Assembly (NCBI GenBank): GCA_024688685.1
Contig: JAILDX010000004.1
Coordinates: 124,001-188,000, forward strand
Source of the DNA: Saccharofermentans sp.
GTDB taxonomy: Bacteria; Bacillota; Clostridia; Saccharofermentanales; Saccharofermentanaceae
Reading direction: 5' to 3'
DNA: 64,000 nt
The number at the start of each line of letters is the position of its first letter. Positions within the stretch are counted from its first letter, which is position 1. Made by a program: the position numbers and the translations under genes. The notes beneath the pieces were generated by a model. The model had not been told where the DNA came from. It made no database searches and saw nothing but the letters and a program-made list of their open reading frames with translations. This document shows, piece after piece, positions 23,202-32,674 of the stretch.

Positions 23202-25436
23202 TCAAATATCAAACGATAACGGATACTCTTTGGGATCAAAATCCTCCATTATCTGGCGGAATACAGCATTTATAGCTGAAATATTCTTCGCTTTTACCGT
23301 TATGCAGTGCCTGAACTTACCCCTGAGCTCATAAATTACATCAGGAACCGGTCCGTAACACTCAAACTCATACTTATCGTCCTGATATGACAGAAAGTCA
23401 TCGATATATTTCTTCAGGATTGCACTTTTTATCTGAAGCTCCCTGTCATCCGCCAGCGACAGAGTAATCTCCCCTAAGGCCTTAAACGGCGGCAGATTCA
23501 GGTTCTCACGGAACTTGATCTCAGTCTTATAGAACTCCTCGTAATTCTGACTCGCCGCATTCACAAACAGAGGATCCTCCGGATTATAAGACTGGATATA
23601 TACCTCGCCCGGGAAGTCGCTCCTTCCAGCTCTTCCCGCCGCCTGCGTGATAAGCGCAAACGCCCTCTCAGATCCGTGGATGTTTGCGGAATTGATCATC
23701 AGATCAGCTGACAGTATTCCGACAACAGTACAATTCGGGAAATCATGACCCTTCGCGATCATCTGTGTTCCAATAAGTATAGAGGCCTTCCCTTCCGCGA
23801 AATCGCTCACTATATCCGATACTGCGCCCCTCTTCTGCGTTGTATCCTGATCCATCCTCAGTATCTGCTCGTTCGGATAGAGCTTATGAAGCTCTTCTTC
23901 CAGCTGCTGTGTACCGAAACCGGCCCTTGAGAACTTGTCTCCTCCGCAAACTGCACATTCGATTTTATCAGCCGGGATCGTATAACCGCAGTAATGACAT
24001 ATCAGAAGGCGGGTCCCCTGCCTCGGGTTATTGTGCAGAGTCATTCCGACAGAGCAGTTCACGCACTGAGCAGTCTCACCGCATGTATTACATACCAGAG
24101 TTCTGGAATAACCGCGGCGGTTAAGAAAAAGGATAACCTGCTTCTTATCTGAGAATGCTCTGGCCATTGCGTTGCGCAGCGGCAGAGACAGAAGTTCCCC
24201 GCTTCCCATCTTGATCTGTTCCTTCATGTCAACCGGATACACCTTTGGAAGTGCAGCACCTGCTGCAGCTCTGGAAGGAAGCCTCAGCAGTTCGTAGTAA
24301 CCGTTCTGTGCTGCATAAAATGACTCTACAGCAGGTGTGGCAGAACCCATTACTACTCTTGCGCCGTTATTCTTAGCACGCATCATGGCGATCGTTTTGG
24401 CATTATATCTGGGATGAGACTCAGCTTTGTAAGAACCGTCATGTTCTTCGTCAATTATCACGAGCTTCAGGTTCTCAAAAGGAGCAAAGACGGCACTTCG
24501 CGGGCCGACGATTACTCTTGCGATACCTTTCCTTATCATATCCCACTGCTCATATCTCTGTTTATCGGTAAGTTTGCTGTGAAGAACGGCACATCCACTT
24601 CCGAGACGCCCTTTGATCCACATAACTGTCTGCGGAGTAAGCGCTATCTCAGGGACAAGGTAAAGCACCTGTCCTCCCTTACTCGTACAATCAGATGCAC
24701 AGTTAAGGAACACCTCAGTCTTTCCGCTTCCGGTAACTCCGTACAGCAGGAACATCTTAAAACCGTCTGTTTCTGTGATCCGCTTAATTGCGTTCTTCTG
24801 ATCACCGTTAAGCTCATATTCGCGTGTGTATTTTGAATCGTCAGGTATCTCCTCATGTATTGGCGAATAAGAATCCGCAGCCTTATCCCTTGTTATCTTT
24901 ATCAGATCCCTGTCGATAAGGCCCTTGAGCGATGCCGGCGGTATTCCCGTATCTGCGCAAAGTGTCTTCTTGTCAGTCTTTCCATTGTCCAGAAGATACA
25001 TTGAGGCCTTAATATGATTGACCGATCTGAACGTATTGTTCTTCAGGGCTTCCTCAACGCCTGCACGGTCCTTGATCTCGACATAATCGCACTGAGCAGC
25101 TTTGTGTCCTTCAACGAACGCAGGAACAAAGAGTTCCGTAACGTCGCTCTTTGTACAGTTAAACCGCACGGACAAAGGAACTATAAGATCTGTCTGCTCC
25201 TTTGTCATAACAGGCTGTTCGTCCGCAATCATCGCGATGCTCTTAAGCTTGGAAACATCACTCTCATCAGCAAATCCTGCAACGACTGCAGACCTGAGCT
25301 TATTCCCGGCCCCGAAGGGAACTTTGACAAGGCTTCCAAGGGAAACCTTGTCCATAAGTTCATCCGGAATAAGATACGAATAATATTTATCCGTCTGCCT
25401 TACAGCCCCACGCAGAAGGACGCTGGCACATCTCAT
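23202..25436 (-). CDS. priA: Primosomal protein N' (replication restart helicase PriA)
   Basis: 744 residues. PriA reloads the replicative helicase at stalled forks. The N-terminal DNA-binding domain (about 1-200) is followed by a helicase core with Walker A YGVTGSGKTEVF, the DEEH box in IIDEEHD, and GSATPAVES. Between the helicase lobes are the zinc-binding cysteine pairs CNTCG, CVNC, CHYCG and CAVCG, all eight present. The motif segment QAAGRAGRSDFPGEV closes the second lobe. Its ATG overlaps the polC stop by 4 bases (ATGA), so the two replication genes are coupled. Confidence 0.96.
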   Translation of the reverse strand: MRCASVLLRGAVRQTDKYYSYLIPDELMDKVSLGSLVKVPFGAGNKLRSAVVAGFADESDVSKLKSIAMIADEQPVMTKEQTDLIVPLSVRFNCTKSDVTELFVPAFVEGHKAAQCDYVEIKDRAGVEEALKNNTFRSVNHIKASMYLLDNGKTDKKTLCADTGIPPASLKGLIDRDLIKITRDKAADSYSPIHEEIPDDSKYTREYELNGDQKNAIKRITETDGFKMFLLYGVTGSGKTEVFLNCASDCTSKGGQVLYLVPEIALTPQTVMWIKGRLGSGCAVLHSKLTDKQRYEQWDMIRKGIARVIVGPRSAVFAPFENLKLVIIDEEHDGSYKAESHPRYNAKTIAMMRAKNNGARVVMGSATPAVESFYAAQNGYYELLRLPSRAAAGAALPKVYPVDMKEQIKMGSGELLSLPLRNAMARAFSDKKQVILFLNRRGYSRTLVCNTCGETAQCVNCSVGMTLHNNPRQGTRLLICHYCGYTIPADKIECAVCGGDKFSRAGFGTQQLEEELHKLYPNEQILRMDQDTTQKRGAVSDIVSDFAEGKASILIGTQMIAKGHDFPNCTVVGILSADLMINSANIHGSERAFALITQAAGRAGRSDFPGEVYIQSYNPEDPLFVNAASQNYEEFYKTEIKFRENLNLPPFKALGEITLSLADDRELQIKSAILKKYIDDFLSYQDDKYEFECYGPVPDVIYELRGKFRHCITVKAKNISAINAVFRQIMEDFDPKEYPLSFDI

Positions 25437-28400
25437 GTGAAGTCTCCTGACAGAAGATCTTCAAGACTGACCTGTGCGCTCTCAGGCAGACCGTCAAGAA
25501 TGCCTCCGTAAGCAGCCAGCTTCTCAATAGCCGAAGATCCGAGACCTGTCCTTCTGGCAAAATCATCACGGTTCTTAAATTCACCTTCTGCTCTTGCTTC
25601 TTCAATAGCGAGACCCATCGATTCGGAAATATCGTTAATGGCATTGAACGGCGGTATGATCACACCCTTCTCCTTCTTCTTGAAGTTCCTGCCCATCGAC
25701 TCGCTGAGCGATATAGGCGCAAAGGTAATCCCTCTCGCATACATCTCTTCAACTATCTCACAGAGCGCTATCTCGGATTTGACCTTAGGATTATTACGCG
25801 CTTCAGCAGAGGACTTCTTCTTGTCCTCAAGAGCATGACGTCTCTCGATGACCTTCTCCCTGCCGTTGCACATATACTCAGCATCAAATTCATCGCCTCT
25901 GATAGTAAAGAAAGCACAGTAATACTCTTCAGGGTAATATACCTTAAACCATGCAACTCTCAATGTGGAGATGGAATAAGCTGCGGCGTGTGCCTTAGGG
26001 AACATGTACTTGATTTTCTGGCAGGAATCAATATACCAGTCAGGCACATTATTCTGCCTCATCAGATCTTTCCATCCTTCCCACTTATCGCATTCTCCCT
26101 TTGCGACTTTACCTTTACGTACATTCTCCATGATGTCAAACGCATCCTTATTGGGAAGTCCCCAGTAGATAAGAGTTGTCATGATCGAGTCACGGCATCC
26201 GATAACGGAGTTCAGGTCACATATACCCTTCTGAATAAGATCCTGTGCATTGCCTGTCCAGACGTCAGTACCGTGTGACAGACCCATGAGCTGTACAAGG
26301 TCATAGAACCTTGTGGGCTTCGTCTCTGCGATCATGCCGCGGGCCATTGGCGTACCAAGCTCTGACAGGCCCAGTGTTGCCGCGCCTGCCTCTGTCGTCT
26401 CCGGAGGGAATCCGAGAGCGTCAGTTGTTGACAGAAGGCTCATTACCTTCTCATCCGGGATTGGTATCGTCGTAACATCAATTCCGGTGAGTTCATTGAG
26501 CATCCTCAGTACCGTAGGATCGGCGTGACCGAGGATATCGAGCTTGAGGATGGTATCGTGCATTGCACGGAAGTCGAAATGCGTCGTAATGATATCACCC
26601 GTAACCTTATTGGCGGGACACTGGATAGGCGTAAACTCATATACGTCCATCTCCTTCGGAACAACGACCATTCCTCCCGGGTGCTGTGATGTTGTCCTCT
26701 TAACACCGATGATGCCTCTGGACATGTAATCAAGCTTTGCTCCCGTATACGGGATATTAAGCCTCTCACATGCTGATCTTGCAACCGCGTAGGCATTCTT
26801 ATCCGCATAGGTACCGATAGTGCCTGCCTTGAACGTATGTGTCGTTCCGAAAAGGAACTCAACATACTTATGGGCTCTGGGCTGATACTCACCCGAGAAG
26901 TTAAGATCGATATCAGGCTGCTTATCGCCGAAGAATCCCAGGAAGGTCTCGAAAGGAATATCCTGTCCATCCTTCGTCATCGTCGTTCCGCATTCGGGGC
27001 ACTCCTTGACAGGCATATCAAAACCTGAACCGAACTCACCTGTGTTATTGAACTCAACAAAGTTGCAGTGCGGACATCTGTAGTGCGGCGGCAGCGGATT
27101 AACCTCCGATATACCGCTCATCGTGGCAACGAAAGAAGATCCTACGGAACCTCTTGAGCCTACGATATATCCATCGTTATTTGACTTCTTAACAAGTCTG
27201 TATGCGATGTAGTACATGATCGCAAATCCGTTCGTAAAGATCGATGTAAGTTCCTTCTCGATCCTCGCGGCAACAGTCTCATTAAGGACGCCGTTATGCC
27301 TGTACATCTTGTTAGCTTTTGTATAAACGATATCCCTTATATCTGCAGCAGCACGTGCGATGATAGGCGGATATGTTCCGTCCGGGAACGGCTTCATCCC
27401 GAAGTCGATCTTATCAGCGATAAGGTTCGTATTTGTAACGACTACTTCAAAAGCTCTCTCTTCACCGAGGTAAGCAAACTCGGCGAGCATTTCATCAGTT
27501 GTCCTGAAATACAGATCCGACTGCATCTCTGCATCATCGAATCCGAGATCCATCAGCAGGTACTTACGGTACTTGCCGTCTTCTTTCTCCAGGAAGTGGG
27601 AGTCCGTCGTCGCGCAGCACATCATATTGTATGCATCCGCAAGCTCCAGCAGGAGCTCATTAATGATCCTTATGTCATCCCCGTTGAGAGGGACAAAATC
27701 AGTCTCATCCGGCTTGGGTTTTATCCTTGTCATGAACATATTGTTGCAGAGAGGCTGTATCTCAACATATTCATAGAGACTCAGTATATCAGCCATCTCC
27801 TGTGATGACTTAAGGATATCTATACACTTCTCTCTGTCCTTGCCGCACTTCTTATATGTCTCAACTACAAAACGGTAGATCTCGCCTCGCTCACAGGCAC
27901 CTCCGATAATGATACCGTTCGAATAGTACTTAAGCCTGCTCTTTGGCGTTCTCGGTCTGAACGCAAAGAAATTGATATTGGATTCCGATACTATGCGGTA
28001 CAGATTATAGAGACCAAGGTAATTGCGGGCCAGATAGATGATATGGTACGCCGGAGAAACCTTGCGGTTCTTGATATCCTCATCCGACTTATGTCCTATC
28101 GCCTGATTAAGCATAAAAGGATCAAGTGTATTGTTCTTCTGAAGATAACTGATAACGCATTCAGCATCATTCCTGCAGTTTGTAAGCATATCATCGGAAC
28201 GGCCACCGACAGATGAGCCTTCAGAATATCTGATAATATCCTCAACGCTTATTGCAGGCATTAGGAACTTCTGCCTGTAGTAAACATGCTCTTCTATGTT
28301 AAGTCCGAATCCGGCTCTTCTCAGGAATCCCAGTTTGCGGAAGATATCTCTTCCGGCAATATAGGCCTGATCCATAAATTCGAGGATCTCAGCCATAAGG

Positions 28401-30193
28401 AAGTATGATTCGCAGGGTTCGCCCTTGCCCGAATAGATCACATCCTCAAAGGTCGCATGAAGATCCGCAACATGCTCAAATACTATCTGTTCCGGAACAG
28501 TCTCCTCATCGTCACACTCGGTAAAGACCTCGCCGTCTTTATTGATGATCTCACTTATCCTCTCATGGGCCTTAACATCGGCAAGTTTGATATTCTCATC
28601 CCTGAACGACTCAGGGATCTCTTCGGGTTCCCACAATGAAGTATCGATATCCTTCGCGGAGAACTGCATCGCCTCTTCGTCGCTCTCTCCCTCAAATGGG
28701 ATCTTCTTGCATCTGTAACCGACTGCTCTGTACTTTGAGATCATTATCTCGGTCATCGTATCAACATTCGGATCATCGCCGGTGGTTCTTATATCAAGTG
28801 TTACGAATGAACCTATATGTCTTACATCATCACTTACGAGAGGAAGGCCATAAACGATCGTCGGCCCGTCATCAACAAGATAGCCTTCACAGCCAAGGAT
28901 AGCCTTGAACGGCTCCTGCCCTTCGCCCCTCTTCTTGTTGATCTTCTTCATCGCACCATAAACAGCAGGGAATGCCTGAACCACTCCGTGATCCGTAACG
29001 GCACAGGCCCTGTGTCCAAAGCTTGCTGCCAGCTTGATGACATCGTCAGGTTCTGATACGGCATCCTGGTCGCTCATCTTCGTATGGCAGTGAAGTTCAA
29101 CACGCTTTACAGGCGCATTATCCTCTCTTCCCTTAGGTCTCTCCGCTTCAAAAACTCCGGAAACCTTGATACCGATCTCCCCGTCTATCGCTTCGACCGT
29201 ACCCTGGATGCCGCAGTAACCACCCTTGCTGAAACGTGGCTCAAAGACATCTGCATCCTCGGGAGAAAAGAATCCGAGACATATGACCTCACCTGTCTTA
29301 TCAATCACGTTAAACTTGGCAATAACAGATCTGCCGTTCTTTGTTAGACGGAACTTATTATCCTCCGAGATAATGATGTCACCGGCCACATTGACTGTAC
29401 CTTCACCGATCTCAAGCTTGTCTATCGGCTTGATCGGAATACCTGCCTTAAGCCTGCCTATTATTCTGTTCTCGGTAGTGTTCTTAACGAAATGTCTCTC
29501 TTCCTGCTTAACTTCCTTCTTAACTGACTTGGACTTCTCTGCCCATGTGTCACCGACAGGCTGCTTCGGAGGTTCTTTCTTGCTCTCAGCATCCTTCTTC
29601 TCAGCCTCGACTTCCTGTCTCTGCATTATCTCTCTTGCTTCATCGTAGAAAAGATCTTCAAGATCATAATTCGGCTCCGCATTATTCTCTTCAATGATAA
29701 AACAGAAATCGCACTGAACGCTGCCTGTAAGCTCTTCTATAACAGACGCAACTTCTCTTCCAAATCCTTTCTTGATGGCAGGATCATTAAAGATCACAGT
29801 AAGAGCAACAGGACAGGATATCGATACTGTTCCTGTTCTGATGTCATAACTGTAATCCATGTTTGCAGCGAAACCGGCTCCCTTACAGGAAGACGCCTCC
29901 ACTCTTGATACGATATAATCCCTGAATCTCGGGATAAATCCGGATCCGTCTTCCGGATCCGAATCGTAATCCACGAACCTTATGATCACATCCATGTCAA
30001 CCTGAGACTTGATGTGCTCATAGAATCTCGAGAGAGCATTCTTCTCCGGCATAGAATAACACCCTGTAAGGGCAATCTTTATTCTGTTATCATAAAAATC
30101 AAATCTGTCAATATAAAGATCTTCTAAGCCTTTAAGGAGCTCTTCGGGATAAGTATCGTAGAAATCAATCAGTCTTATCCTTTTGTTCTCCAA
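25433..30193 (-). CDS. polC: DNA polymerase III alpha subunit, PolC type, with degenerate proofreading exonuclease motifs
   Basis: 1586 residues, longer than the approximately 1440 of Bacillus PolC. Order: N-terminal domain, OB domain (about 240-360), PHP domain starting HCHTKMSDQDAVS and resuming after the exonuclease insert (metal residues in GCEGY and TDSHF), polymerase with DIDLNFSGEYQ and LDILGHADP catalytic aspartates, and zinc pairs CPHC and CPECG. The exonuclease insert is present in length (about 467-676), but the DxE motif reads D467-I-R469, the His before the last Asp (D676) is replaced, and no clear HNxxFD segment is seen. Translation appears to start at TTG 30193, with AGAGG 9 bases upstream, overlapping ispG by 29 bases. 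Confidence 0.95.
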   Translation of the reverse strand: MENKRIRLIDFYDTYPEELLKGLEDLYIDRFDFYDNRIKIALTGCYSMPEKNALSRFYEHIKSQVDMDVIIRFVDYDSDPEDGSGFIPRFRDYIVSRVEASSCKGAGFAANMDYSYDIRTGTVSISCPVALTVIFNDPAIKKGFGREVASVIEELTGSVQCDFCFIIEENNAEPNYDLEDLFYDEAREIMQRQEVEAEKKDAESKKEPPKQPVGDTWAEKSKSVKKEVKQEERHFVKNTTENRIIGRLKAGIPIKPIDKLEIGEGTVNVAGDIIISEDNKFRLTKNGRSVIAKFNVIDKTGEVICLGFFSPEDADVFEPRFSKGGYCGIQGTVEAIDGEIGIKVSGVFEAERPKGREDNAPVKRVELHCHTKMSDQDAVSEPDDVIKLAASFGHRACAVTDHGVVQAFPAVYGAMKKINKKRGEGQEPFKAILGCEGYLVDDGPTIVYGLPLVSDDVRHIGSFVTLDIRTTGDDPNVDTMTEIMISKYRAVGYRCKKIPFEGESDEEAMQFSAKDIDTSLWEPEEIPESFRDENIKLADVKAHERISEIINKDGEVFTECDDEETVPEQIVFEHVADLHATFEDVIYSGKGEPCESYFLMAEILEFMDQAYIAGRDIFRKLGFLRRAGFGLNIEEHVYYRQKFLMPAISVEDIIRYSEGSSVGGRSDDMLTNCRNDAECVISYLQKNNTLDPFMLNQAIGHKSDEDIKNRKVSPAYHIIYLARNYLGLYNLYRIVSESNINFFAFRPRTPKSRLKYYSNGIIIGGACERGEIYRFVVETYKKCGKDREKCIDILKSSQEMADILSLYEYVEIQPLCNNMFMTRIKPKPDETDFVPLNGDDIRIINELLLELADAYNMMCCATTDSHFLEKEDGKYRKYLLMDLGFDDAEMQSDLYFRTTDEMLAEFAYLGEERAFEVVVTNTNLIADKIDFGMKPFPDGTYPPIIARAAADIRDIVYTKANKMYRHNGVLNETVAARIEKELTSIFTNGFAIMYYIAYRLVKKSNNDGYIVGSRGSVGSSFVATMSGISEVNPLPPHYRCPHCNFVEFNNTGEFGSGFDMPVKECPECGTTMTKDGQDIPFETFLGFFGDKQPDIDLNFSGEYQPRAHKYVEFLFGTTHTFKAGTIGTYADKNAYAVARSACERLNIPYTGAKLDYMSRGIIGVKRTTSQHPGGMVVVPKEMDVYEFTPIQCPANKVTGDIITTHFDFRAMHDTILKLDILGHADPTVLRMLNELTGIDVTTIPIPDEKVMSLLSTTDALGFPPETTEAGAATLGLSELGTPMARGMIAETKPTRFYDLVQLMGLSHGTDVWTGNAQDLIQKGICDLNSVIGCRDSIMTTLIYWGLPNKDAFDIMENVRKGKVAKGECDKWEGWKDLMRQNNVPDWYIDSCQKIKYMFPKAHAAAYSISTLRVAWFKVYYPEEYYCAFFTIRGDEFDAEYMCNGREKVIERRHALEDKKKSSAEARNNPKVKSEIALCEIVEEMYARGITFAPISLSESMGRNFKKKEKGVIIPPFNAINDISESMGLAIEEARAEGEFKNRDDFARRTGLGSSAIEKLAAYGGILDGLPESAQVSLEDLLSGDFT

Positions 30194-31244
30194 CTCTGAT
30201 TACCTCTGCTACAAATTCATCCACAGCGGCATCGACATCCTTAGCGATTATCTTGCCGACTGTCTTACCCTTCTTGAAGAGAAGGAACTCATCCCTGCCT
30301 CCTGCAAGACCGATATCGGCTTCCCTTGCTTCTCCGGGACCGTTAACGGGGCATCCCATTACTGCAACCTTAATGTTATAAGGCAGTCTCATTATCTTCT
30401 CTTCAACCTTGTTTGCCAGTTCAATGAGCGGAACCTGCGTCCTTCCGCAGGTGGGACACGATACGAAATCAATACCGCCCGTCTTAAGTCCCAATGCCTT
30501 GAGGATGGAGATTGCTGCATAAACTTCTTCTGTCGGGTCATCAGTAAGCGATACTCTGATGGTATCACCGATACCTTCTGCCAGAAGCGTTCCGATACCG
30601 ACCGCAGACTTAACGATACCTTCCTTGACTGTTCCTGCTTCTGTCACACCTACATGAAGCGGATAATTACACTCGGAAGAAAGCGTTCTGTATGTCTCGA
30701 TCGTCAGCTTCGGACTCGAAGACTTGATGCTGATCACAACATCTTCAAATCCTTCATCCTCGAGCAGCTTAACTGCTCCTCTCGCACTCTCGCACAGCGC
30801 CTGCGCGCAAACTCCGCCGTACTTGTCAACGAGTGCCTTCTCGCAGGAACCGGAATTGACACCGACTCTTATCGGTATCCCTATCTCCTTGCAGACCTCC
30901 ACGACCTGTCTGACCTTGTCCGGACCTCCGATATTGCCGGGATTGATCCTTATCTTGGCAGCGCCGTTCCTTGCCGCTGCTATTGCCAGACGGTAATCGA
31001 AATGGATATCTGCAACCACAGGGATGGGAGAAGCCTTTGTTATCTCCCTCAATGCGTCTGCCGCAGCCTGATCGGGGACAGCGACACGCGTAATATCACA
31101 TCCTGCGTCTTTAAGCCTGAAAATCTGGTCTAAAGTAGCCTTAACATCCGAAGTTCTGGTATTGTTCATCGACTGTATCCTGATGGGTGCACCTCCACCA
31201 ATGGTTACACCGCCGACGTTTACCTGCTTTGTAGTTAATGACAT
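30165..31244 (-). CDS. ispG: 4-hydroxy-3-methylbut-2-en-1-yl diphosphate synthase
   Basis: 359 residues from the ATG at 31244, preceded by AGGAGGT; a longer frame to 31382 has no ribosome site and crosses the intergenic region. This 4Fe-4S enzyme carries out the penultimate step of the MEP isoprenoid pathway. The TIM-barrel part includes VADIHFDYRLA and RINPGNIG; the cluster cysteines are in SCPTCGRTQ and MGCPVNGPGE. dxr lies two genes upstream. Its end overlaps the start of polC by 29 bases. Confidence 0.96.
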   Translation of the reverse strand: MSLTTKQVNVGGVTIGGGAPIRIQSMNNTRTSDVKATLDQIFRLKDAGCDITRVAVPDQAAADALREITKASPIPVVADIHFDYRLAIAAARNGAAKIRINPGNIGGPDKVRQVVEVCKEIGIPIRVGVNSGSCEKALVDKYGGVCAQALCESARGAVKLLEDEGFEDVVISIKSSSPKLTIETYRTLSSECNYPLHVGVTEAGTVKEGIVKSAVGIGTLLAEGIGDTIRVSLTDDPTEEVYAAISILKALGLKTGGIDFVSCPTCGRTQVPLIELANKVEEKIMRLPYNIKVAVMGCPVNGPGEAREADIGLAGGRDEFLLFKKGKTVGKIIAKDVDAAVDEFVAEVIRVGEQKDKTD

Positions 31245-31275
31245 AAACCAAGACCTCCTAATACGTCTAAAAATT

Positions 31276-31302
31276 AGTATACAATATATTTTGGAAATAC
31301 AA
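31276..31302 (-). promoter_or_regulatory. Possible internal promoter before ispG
   Basis: TTGTAT (31297-31302) and TATACT (31276-31281) on the minus strand are only 15 bases apart, which is short, so this is a weak candidate in the 80-base gap between rseP and ispG. Confidence 0.3.
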
Positions 31303-31324
31303 GGGCAAAGAAAGATTACATTTT

Positions 31325-32674
31325 TCAGCCGCCGACAAATATCCTGATGATATCTGACGCAAACGCAAATATTACAAGGCATATCAGCATTACAAAGCCG
31401 ACGCCGTTAAGAATTCCCTCTGCTTTTTTTGATAAAGGTCTTCCCATTACCATCTCTACTATGACGAGTATCATCTGGATACCGTCAAGTCCGGGAATCG
31501 GCAGAAGATTTGTGAACGCGAGACCTATCGAAATGATCGCTCCGAGGAAGAATATCGTATATACCTTCTGTTCGACTGTATCGTCCACATCATCCACGAC
31601 ATCCGAGACAGTCGTCGTAACACCGATAGGACCTGAGACCATGTTATAGACCTCTTCCTTGCCCTCAAAGACACTTCCAATCGACTTGATGCTTACATTG
31701 ATAACCGTAACCGGCATCTTTACCGCATAAGAACAAGCCTTAAGGAATATCGGGAAACTGTCAACCTTATATGAATAACAGTAAACGCCTCTCTGATTCG
31801 TGTAAAGCATTGTCGTTACGGCGCACTCTGCTTCGTTCTCCACACCGTTGCGAACGTAGGTAAGAACTATATTCTCACCATCCTGAAGTTTTGCCAGGAA
31901 ATCAAAGAAATCCTCATCCGCAACTGATTTGCCGTTGACCTTTGTAAGGAAATCTCCCGCCTTAAGAACGGGATTGCCGTTATTCTGGTTCTCGTCTACA
32001 TCAACGATCTCCCAGCCGTTGTATTTATTAGATTCCGGATCCTGATATGTTGTAATGCCGAGCATCGGGCGGTGACCTATCTCCGGGGTCAGTACAACAT
32101 TATACTTTTCACCGGTCTCGGCAGACTTGAGAGTCAGTGTGACGACCTCATCAGGACTTGCCGCCGTATCAAGTTCATAGTAAAAATCGAGATATGTAAA
32201 TACATGCTTACCGTTAACCTCAACGATCCTGTCACCCAATGTGTATTCCTGACCATAGAGCTGAGTGCCCTCGGGAGTTCCCGCAATGTCAAGCGATGAG
32301 AACGGGTTGAATGTATAGAGACCTATGCAGATGAGAACTCCTAAGATGACATTCATAAAAGGTCCCGCCAGTGAAACGAGAAGACGCTTCCATCTCGGCT
32401 GGTTAACGAGCAGCAGCGGATCGTCAGATACTACCGCATCTCCGTTATCATCAATATCGGTAAAGCGCACATACGCGCCGAACGGTATGCACCTGATAGA
32501 AAAATCACAGTCTTTGTGACGCCATTTGATAAGCTTCGGGCCGACAAAAATGGACACCTCATAAGCTTTAATTCCCAGAAGCCTTGCCATCCAGTAATGG
32601 CCTAACTCATGTATGGTAACAAGCACTCCGAGGAGAAGTATGACTACAAGGATGCTCCAGAAAGATAGACTCAT
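31325..32674 (-). CDS. rseP: Site-2 intramembrane zinc metalloprotease, RseP/RasP type
   Basis: 449 residues. The zinc motif HELGH is in the first membrane helix (about residue 22), followed by a second helix near residue 105 and a PDZ domain with GDFLTKVNGKSV near residue 220. The third-ligand segment NLLPIPGLDG, the NxxPxPxLDG signature, is in a C-terminal helix, and a last helix ends the protein. Such proteases cut anti-sigma factors and signal-peptide remnants inside the membrane. The ATG overlaps the dxr stop by 4 bases, the usual neighbourhood in Bacillota. Confidence 0.94.
   Translation of the reverse strand: MSLSFWSILVVILLLGVLVTIHELGHYWMARLLGIKAYEVSIFVGPKLIKWRHKDCDFSIRCIPFGAYVRFTDIDDNGDAVVSDDPLLLVNQPRWKRLLVSLAGPFMNVILGVLICIGLYTFNPFSSLDIAGTPEGTQLYGQEYTLGDRIVEVNGKHVFTYLDFYYELDTAASPDEVVTLTLKSAETGEKYNVVLTPEIGHRPMLGITTYQDPESNKYNGWEIVDVDENQNNGNPVLKAGDFLTKVNGKSVADEDFFDFLAKLQDGENIVLTYVRNGVENEAECAVTTMLYTNQRGVYCYSYKVDSFPIFLKACSYAVKMPVTVINVSIKSIGSVFEGKEEVYNMVSGPIGVTTTVSDVVDDVDDTVEQKVYTIFFLGAIISIGLAFTNLLPIPGLDGIQMILVIVEMVMGRPLSKKAEGILNGVGFVMLICLVIFAFASDIIRIFVGG

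Noticed and set aside
30183..31133. Plus-strand frame of 316 codons
   Set aside because: Antisense of ispG and the start of polC, both with strong motifs.
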